Assembly (NCBI GenBank): GCA_021205485.1
Contig: JAJPXK010000126.1
Location: 1 to 9,402 of the forward strand
Direction of reading: 5' to 3'
Length of the DNA: 9,402 nt
Source of the DNA: Clostridia bacterium
Lineage (GTDB): Bacteria; Bacillota; Clostridia; Christensenellales; Borkfalkiaceae
The first letter of the stretch is position 1; the number at the start of each line of letters is the position of its first letter. Positions 5,365 to 9,402 of the stretch are shown here, in pieces. The translations under genes and the position numbers were made by a program. The notes under the pieces were generated by a model that worked only from the letters and a program-made list of their open reading frames with translations, ran no database searches and was not told where the DNA came from.

Positions 5365-5802
5365 TTATTTGCTGCCTGTAGAGCCGAAGCCGCCTTCGCC
5401 GCGTACGGTGGAAGAAAGCTCGTCCTTTTCCTCAAACACCGCCGTAATATACGGCGTTATTACAAGCTGAGCCACCCTTTCGCCTGCGGCGACGGTCTGC
5501 GGAGCCGCGGAATGGTTGTGAAGGGCGACTTTTACTTCGCCGCGGTAGTCGCAGTCCACCACGCCTACTTTATTCGCGGGGGCGAGGCCCTTTTTTGTAG
5601 CGAGTCCGCTGCGGGCGTAAATGAGCCCCGCGTAGCCTACGGGGAGTTCCAGGGCGATACCCGTAGGTATTACCGCCGTTTCGCCCGCGGGAATGGTTAC
5701 GTCCTGCTCAAGGCAGGCGTACAGGTCTGCCCCTGCGGCGTATTCGCTGCCGTACGCGGGCAAAATTGCATTTTTATCAAGTTTTTTTATTCCTACTTTC
5801 AT
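5365..5802 (-). CDS. dut: dUTP diphosphatase (dUTPase)
   Basis: This enzyme hydrolyses dUTP to dUMP and pyrophosphate in the cytoplasm, keeping uracil out of DNA and supplying the dTMP precursor. The length of 145 residues is typical of trimeric dUTPases. All five family motifs are present in order: AGADLYA (23-29), RSGLATKKGLAPAN (64-77), GVVDCDYRGEV (80-90, catalytic Asp D83), GERVAQLVI (107-115) and RGEGGFGSTG (134-143). The start is supported by GAGG 6 nt before the ATG. It lies downstream of nrdG in the same direction but across a 159-bp gap with repeats. No convincing separate promoter was seen, so it may be read through from nrdG. The pairing with an anaerobic ribonucleotide reductase fits a deoxynucleotide-supply neighbourhood. 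Confidence 0.96.
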   Translation of the reverse strand: MKVGIKKLDKNAILPAYGSEYAAGADLYACLEQDVTIPAGETAVIPTGIALELPVGYAGLIYARSGLATKKGLAPANKVGVVDCDYRGEVKVALHNHSAAPQTVAAGERVAQLVITPYITAVFEEKDELSSTVRGEGGFGSTGSK

Positions 5803-5850
5803 AATATACCTCGGGTTTTACTGTTTTTAATGAATTAGAGGGTTCCTCGG

Positions 5851-5916
5851 CTGCGCTCGGAATGACATAATGCTGCGCTCGAAATGACATAATGCTGCAT
5901 TCGCAATGACAGACGG
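5851..5916. repeat. Three tandem 22-bp copies of a dispersed repeat
   Basis: Units at 5851-5872, 5873-5894 and 5895-5916 share CTGCxxTCGxAATGACA. Units 1 and 2 differ at one base; unit 3 is more diverged. Reading the other strand gives TGTCATTxCGAGCG, which resembles the GTCATTGCGAGCG ends of the repeats in the nrdG-nrdD gap. The stretch just before (5838-5850) looks like more of the same element. It sits in the gap between nrdG and dut. Reading frames across it are repeat-derived and not genes. Confidence 0.75.
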
Positions 5917-5961
5917 CTACGTTTGTAAAGACAATCCGCCGAGCCAATATTCCGTATACAA

Positions 5962-6504
5962 TCAATTCACGGCGGTAGGGTCGTCTTTGTTCCACAGAAC
6001 AATCTCGTTTTTTTCAAGCGTAGGCCTGACGAGAATCACCCTCTGGTTGGACGAGCCGCGGAATTGGAGGGCGGGGTTTTTCAGTTCTTCCACAAACCTG
6101 CCGTCCACAAGTACGTCTATACAATTCAGCATACGCATCACGGTGTCTTTATCGCCCTTCTTACCGGCTAAAAGGTCGGCTTCAAAATCGTAACCCGTGT
6201 AGCTCCAGATGGTTTTATCGGGGTAGGCAGCTTTTACCCTTTCAAGGAAGTTTGCAAGCGGAAGCTGGTTTTCAGGTTCAAACGGCTCGCCGCCTAACAG
6301 TGAAAGGCCGCTTATATAGGCGGGTTCAAGCTCCTTTATTATTTTATCCTGTACCTCTTTGGTAAAGGGTTCGCCGTAGCCAAAGTCCCATGTTTCGGGA
6401 TTGAAACAGTTTTTGCAATGGTTGCGGCAGCCGCTTACAAAAAGCGACACCCTTACGCCCGGGCCGTTGGCTATATCATACCATTTTATGTTTGCATAAT
6501 TCAT
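5962..6504 (-). CDS. nrdG: Anaerobic ribonucleoside-triphosphate reductase activating protein NrdG
   Basis: NrdG is a radical-SAM iron-sulfur enzyme that uses S-adenosylmethionine to generate the glycyl radical on NrdD. The protein is 180 residues, within the usual range. The cluster-binding motif is C26-x3-C30-x2-C33 (CRNHCKNC), preceded by NGPGVRVSLFVSGC. The SAM-contact motif GGEP is at 71-74. A conserved-looking VDGRF region follows at about 132-136. The partner nrdD lies upstream on the same strand but 436 bp away, beyond a hairpin terminator and a pair of repeats, so the genes may not share one full-strength transcript. AGGT precedes the ATG as a modest ribosome binding site. Confidence 0.95.
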   Translation of the reverse strand: MNYANIKWYDIANGPGVRVSLFVSGCRNHCKNCFNPETWDFGYGEPFTKEVQDKIIKELEPAYISGLSLLGGEPFEPENQLPLANFLERVKAAYPDKTIWSYTGYDFEADLLAGKKGDKDTVMRMLNCIDVLVDGRFVEELKNPALQFRGSSNQRVILVRPTLEKNEIVLWNKDDPTAVN

Positions 6505-6519
6505 AAGATACCTGTTTTT

Positions 6520-6539
6520 AATTACCGCTTAGGGTAATT
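6520..6539. promoter_or_regulatory. Inverted repeat upstream of nrdG
   Basis: AATTACC (6520-6526) and GGTAATT (6533-6539) are perfect inverted copies with a 6-bp spacer, 16 bp upstream of the nrdG start. It could be an operator or a small leader hairpin. It does not match the NrdR box. No clear -35/-10 pair was found near it. Confidence 0.35.
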
Positions 6540-6574
6540 TGCAAATCATTTTTTTAATTCGGCTTACCAAGTCC

Positions 6575-6611
6575 GTCATTGCGAGCGTAGTGCAACGTAA
6601 GCGTGGCAATC
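6575..6611 (+). repeat. Dispersed repeat, copy 1 (GTCATTGCGAGCG...GCGTGGCAATC)
   Basis: The left end GTCATTGCGAGCG (6575-6587) and right end GCGTGGCAATC (6601-6611) enclose 13 variable bases. The same two ends recur inverted at 6759-6791. Each copy is itself an imperfect palindrome through ATTGC and GCAAT. This resembles widely scattered small intergenic repeats in bacterial genomes. Confidence 0.75.
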
Positions 6612-6758
6612 TCGTCCGAACGGGCGGCAGTAGCGTAATTCCGTCTTCGGATATCTTTCTACCGCATTATAATAAAGTGAGTTATTTTTTAAGAATAAAC
6701 ATTATTGTTTTTAAACAACGCTTCTGCCGACCAACCTGCTGGTCGCCAGTTTTGGCGG

Positions 6759-6791
6759 GATTGCCACGCGGTAGAGACCGCTCGCAATGAC
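6759..6791 (-). repeat. Dispersed repeat, copy 2, inverted relative to copy 1
   Basis: Read on the minus strand it begins GTCATTGCGAGCG and ends GCGTGGCAATC, identical to copy 1 over 13 and 11 bases, with a 9-base variable centre. Together the copies bound a 217-bp segment with inverted ends. No target-site duplication was recognised. Confidence 0.75.
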
Positions 6792-6880
6792 ATATAAGAT
6801 GCTGTCGTTTAAAATAAGGAATATTATTACAACACCTTACTTGCCAATTACCCCCCCGCACATACTGCGCGATTACCATA

Positions 6881-6926
6881 AAATATGCCGTGCGGACGAT
6901 ACGGCGTAAGCCGACGTCCGCACGGC
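6881..6926 (-). terminator. Terminator hairpin downstream of nrdD
   Basis: GCCGTGCGGACG (6887-6898) and CGTCCGCACGGC (6915-6926) form a perfect 12-bp stem. A further 4-bp stem CGGC/GCCG with a GTAA tetraloop sits inside it. On the minus strand it is followed by ATATTTTATGG, a moderate T tract. It starts 14 bases after the nrdD stop. It could terminate or stabilise the nrdD mRNA 3' end while allowing some readthrough to nrdG. Confidence 0.72.
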
Positions 6927-6940
6927 TGTAATGCTTTAAA

Positions 6941-9112
6941 TTAAAGGTGCATAACCCTGTCTTTTATTTCCTGCGTTCTGCCCTGGTTCCAGAACTGTGT
7001 GCCTATATATCCGCAGGTGCGGCGGGCAACATTCATTTTGCTCTGATCGCGGTTGTGGCATACGGGGCACTCCCATACGAGTTTGCCGTCGTCTTCCACT
7101 ATCTGAATTTCGCCGTCAAAGCCGCATACCTGGCAGTAGTCAGACTTGGTGTTGAGTTCTGCGTACATTATATTGTCGTAAATATACTGCATAACAGAAA
7201 GCACCGCGGGGATATTGTTGCTCATATTAGGAACTTCTATATAAGAGATAGCGCCGCCGGGCGAAAGCTGCTGGAATTCGCTTTCAAATTTAAGTTTCGT
7301 AAATGCGTCTATAGGCTCGGAAACGTGTACATGGTAGCTGTTGGTTATATAGTTCTTGTCGGTTACGCCGGAGATAACGCCGAAGCGCTTCTGCAGGCAC
7401 TTTGCAAACTTATACGTAGTACTTTCAAGCGGCGTGCCGTAGAGCGAGAAGTCTATATTTTCCTTTGCCTTCCACGCTTTGCACTTGTCGTTCATATACT
7501 GCATAACGGAGAGGGCGAACGGCTTTGCCTCGTCGTCGGTGTGAGATTTGCCCGTCATATACTTGGTGCACTCGTAAAGCCCCGCATATCCTAAAGAGAT
7601 GGTAGAATAGCCGCCGTATAAAAGTTTATCTATTACCTCTCCCTTTTTAAGGCGGGCCAGAGTGCCGTACTGCCACAAGATTGGCGCGGCGTCTGAAGTG
7701 GTACCTTTTAACCTTTCGTGCCTGCACATAAGGGCGCGGTAGCAAAGCTCCAGCCTTTCATCGAAGATCTGCCAGAATTTGTCCATATCGCCGCCCGAAG
7801 AGAGCGCTACGTCCACAAGGTTTATGGTAACAACCCCCTGGTTGAACCTGCCGTAGTATTTAGGCTTGCCGTTTTCGTCAACGTACGGCGTCAGAAAGCT
7901 GCGGCAGCCCATGCAGGTATAGCAGTGCCCTTCGCCGTTTTTGTCTATCTTGTATTCGAGCATCTTCTTTTCGGAAATATAGTCGGGCACCATGCGCTTT
8001 GCCGTGCACTTTGCCGCAAGTTCTGTAAGATACCAGTACTTGCTGCCTTCGCGTATATTATCTTCTTCAAGAACGTATATAAGTTTAGGAAAAGCTGGCG
8101 TTATCCATACGCCTGCTTCGTTTTTAACGCCGCGTATACGCTGTTTAAGCGTCTCTTCTATGATAAGCGCAAGGTCGGCGCGCTCCTGCTCGTTTCTGGC
8201 TTCGCCAAGGTACATAAATACAGTAACGAAAGGCGCCTGCCCGTTGGTCGTCAGAAGGGTAACAACCTGGTATTGTATGGTCTGTATGCCCTTTTTTATC
8301 TCTTCCAGAAGGCGCTTTTCGGCTATTTCGTTTATCTTCTCTTCGTCGTCAACGCCTACGGAATGCATTTCTTCGGCAACGTCGCGCCTTAATTTACGGC
8401 GGCTTACGTCAACAAAGGGTGCAAGGTGCGTCAAAGATATGCTCTGCCCGCCGTACTGGCTGGAAGCAACCTGCGCTATAATCTGCGTGGCTATGTTGCA
8501 CGCCGTGGAAAACGAGTGCGGTTTTTCTATATAAGTTTCAGAAATAACCGTGCCGTTCTGCAGCATATCTTCAAGGTTTACCAGATCGCAGTTGTGCATA
8601 TGCTGTGCAAAGTAGTCGGCGTCGTGGAAGTGTATAATGCCCTCGTCGTGCGCATCTACAATCTCTTTAGGCAGCAATATGCGGCGGGTTAAATCTTTGC
8701 TCACTTCGCCCGCCATATAGTCGCGCTGTACCGAGTTTACCGTAGGATTCTTGTTGGAATTTTCCTGCATAACTTCTTCGTTATTGCACTCTATCAAAGT
8801 AAGAATCTGCGCGTCGGTGGTGTTGGACTTACGCACAAGGGTACGGGTATAACGGTAGGTGATGTACTTGCGCGCCACGGCAAACGCCTTCTGGTCCATT
8901 ATCTGGTTTTCCACAAAGTCCTGTATCTCTTCTACGTTTACTTCGCGGTTTAAATCGTTGGCGTGAGCGGATACTCTTTTTGATATAAGCTGTATCTGCT
9001 CTTCTGAAAGACGGTTGTCTTCGCTCACTTCGTTATTGGCTTTCCTGATAGCGTTTACTATCTTTTCTATATCAAAAGAAACCTCTACGCCATTTCTCTT
9101 TATAATTTTCAT
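6941..9112 (-). CDS. nrdD: Anaerobic (class III) ribonucleoside-triphosphate reductase NrdD
   Basis: NrdD reduces ribonucleoside triphosphates to deoxy forms using a glycyl radical made by NrdG; it works only without oxygen. The length of 723 residues is normal. Residues about 1-90 form an ATP-cone (MKIIKRNGVEVSFDIEKI...), the allosteric ATP/dATP switch. The catalytic barrel has the active-site cysteines in HMHNCDLVNL (C175) and CMGCRS (C403). The C-terminus has a zinc site (C660, C663, C682, C685) and the radical motif RTCGY with G701 as the radical-bearing residue. The start is fixed by AGGAG 7 nt before the ATG. Upstream are a perfect promoter and two NrdR-box-like sites, so repression by NrdR at high dATP is likely, although nrdR itself is not in the window. 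Confidence 0.97.
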   Translation of the reverse strand: MKIIKRNGVEVSFDIEKIVNAIRKANNEVSEDNRLSEEQIQLISKRVSAHANDLNREVNVEEIQDFVENQIMDQKAFAVARKYITYRYTRTLVRKSNTTDAQILTLIECNNEEVMQENSNKNPTVNSVQRDYMAGEVSKDLTRRILLPKEIVDAHDEGIIHFHDADYFAQHMHNCDLVNLEDMLQNGTVISETYIEKPHSFSTACNIATQIIAQVASSQYGGQSISLTHLAPFVDVSRRKLRRDVAEEMHSVGVDDEEKINEIAEKRLLEEIKKGIQTIQYQVVTLLTTNGQAPFVTVFMYLGEARNEQERADLALIIEETLKQRIRGVKNEAGVWITPAFPKLIYVLEEDNIREGSKYWYLTELAAKCTAKRMVPDYISEKKMLEYKIDKNGEGHCYTCMGCRSFLTPYVDENGKPKYYGRFNQGVVTINLVDVALSSGGDMDKFWQIFDERLELCYRALMCRHERLKGTTSDAAPILWQYGTLARLKKGEVIDKLLYGGYSTISLGYAGLYECTKYMTGKSHTDDEAKPFALSVMQYMNDKCKAWKAKENIDFSLYGTPLESTTYKFAKCLQKRFGVISGVTDKNYITNSYHVHVSEPIDAFTKLKFESEFQQLSPGGAISYIEVPNMSNNIPAVLSVMQYIYDNIMYAELNTKSDYCQVCGFDGEIQIVEDDGKLVWECPVCHNRDQSKMNVARRTCGYIGTQFWNQGRTQEIKDRVMHL

Positions 9113-9222
9113 AATAATCTCCTCTTATTCATTTTTTTATTTTTTATAGATAATTCCGTGAAAATCCGTAGTCGTACTATCCTGCATTACAGCCTTACCC
9201 CTCAAATCGGGTGAACACTTAC

Positions 9223-9251
9223 ATTATATAATATATATTGTGGTTTGTCAA
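9223..9251 (-). promoter_or_regulatory. Consensus sigma-A promoter of nrdD
   Basis: On the minus strand TTGACA (9246-9251) and TATAAT (9223-9228) are separated by exactly 17 bp. The predicted start near 9216 gives a leader of about 104 nt with no recognisable riboswitch. Confidence 0.85.
9228..9243. promoter_or_regulatory. NrdR box, promoter-proximal copy
   Basis: The 16-bp site ATAATATATATTGTGG agrees with the NrdR palindrome ACAC(A/T)ATATAT(A/T)GTGT at 13 of 16 positions by my count. It covers the -35/-10 spacer and touches the -10 of the nrdD promoter, so NrdR binding would block transcription. Confidence 0.68.
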
Positions 9252-9259
9252 TTATAGAA

Positions 9260-9275
9260 ACACAATATCTTGTAT
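9260..9275. promoter_or_regulatory. NrdR box, distal copy
   Basis: The 16-bp site ACACAATATCTTGTAT agrees with the NrdR consensus at 14 of 16 positions. It lies just upstream of the -35 and is 32 bp centre-to-centre from the proximal copy, which is the three-helical-turn spacing known for paired NrdR boxes. I see nothing I can support as a gene or site in the remaining bases up to the window end. Confidence 0.72.
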
Positions 9276-9402
9276 AAGAAAAACTGATAAATGTTCTTAA
9301 AATAATTTCGGCTAGAAAGTTTACAGCCTCAAGCGGATAAACGGGACAAAAAGCCTTTGTATGCGTAACGGTTTAAAGTATAAAATATATGTTGTGTAAA
9401 GT

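Larger units (their letters stand above)
6505..6940. other. Gene-free gap between nrdD and nrdG holding repeats and a terminator
   Basis: I find no credible gene in these 436 bases. The contents, from nrdG outward, are a short inverted repeat (6520-6539), an inverted pair of dispersed repeats bounding 6575-6791, two small hairpins within that segment (6728-6745 and 6744-6757), a run of seven C (6851-6857), and the nrdD terminator (6887-6926). Short frames across the repeats give Arg/Ser/Pro-rich peptides of the kind produced by translating such repeats. Confidence 0.7.

Noticed and set aside
5777..5995. 72-codon minus-strand reading frame between dut and nrdG
   Set aside because: It is translated from the tandem dispersed repeats and overlaps both neighbours; its Arg/Ser-rich composition is typical of repeat-derived frames.
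6539..6879. Two short reading frames on opposite strands in the nrdG-nrdD gap
   Set aside because: Both run through the inverted repeats, lack ribosome binding sites and family resemblance, and look repeat-derived.
6947..8692. Long plus-strand reading frames opposite nrdD
   Set aside because: They are antisense shadows of a clear, full-length nrdD, with no recognisable motifs.
9109..9132. Seven-codon upstream frame (MNKRRLL) ending in ATGA overlap with the nrdD start
   Set aside because: It has no ribosome binding site of its own and simply contains the AGGAG of nrdD, so chance is the simpler reading.

Overview
The window reads as chromosomal DNA from a strictly anaerobic Gram-positive-type bacterium, most likely Clostridia (Bacillota). 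The evidence is a class III (oxygen-sensitive, glycyl-radical) ribonucleotide reductase with its activase, a Rex NADH sensor, a ROK sugar kinase with the CxCGxxGC zinc motif, a BioY biotin transporter, sigma-A-type promoters and AGGAG-type ribosome binding sites. A BspA/Treponema-type leucine-rich-repeat lipoprotein suggests a gut or host-associated lineage. A Christensenellales-like relative is possible, but that is a guess from gene style and not something the sequence proves.

Layout. (1) 55-758, plus strand: bioY with a near-perfect BirA operator on a consensus promoter, practically no 5' leader, and an intrinsic terminator. (2) 815-2377, plus strand: a separately transcribed LRR lipoprotein with a long structured leader, 12 repeats of 69 bp and a bidirectional terminator. 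(3) 5243 down to 2387, minus strand: ROK kinase, rex (4-bp overlap), an intrinsic terminator, a BirA-like repressor, then a small HEAT-like hypothetical protein. (4) 6504 down to 5313, minus strand: nrdG and dut, separated by short tandem copies of a dispersed repeat. (5) 6505-6940: 436 bp with no gene, holding an inverted pair of a 'GTCATTGCGAGCG' repeat and the nrdD terminator. (6) 9275 down to 6941, minus strand: nrdD behind a consensus promoter that carries two NrdR-box-like sites exactly 32 bp apart.

How the genes fit together. nrdD, nrdG and dut form a deoxynucleotide-supply neighbourhood: anaerobic NTP reduction, its radical activase and dUTP removal. Rex (NAD(H) ratio) and the ROK kinase (sugar phosphorylation) are translationally coupled. 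bioY and the BirA-like protein form a likely biotin-uptake and repressor pair, although they sit in different transcription units.

The most interesting item is the BirA-like protein. Its DNA-binding domain is intact, but the ATP/biotin motifs of the ligase domain are degenerate and the C-terminal domain is absent. It may be a dedicated biotin-responsive repressor rather than a working biotin-protein ligase. All functional statements are from sequence reading only; no searches were run.
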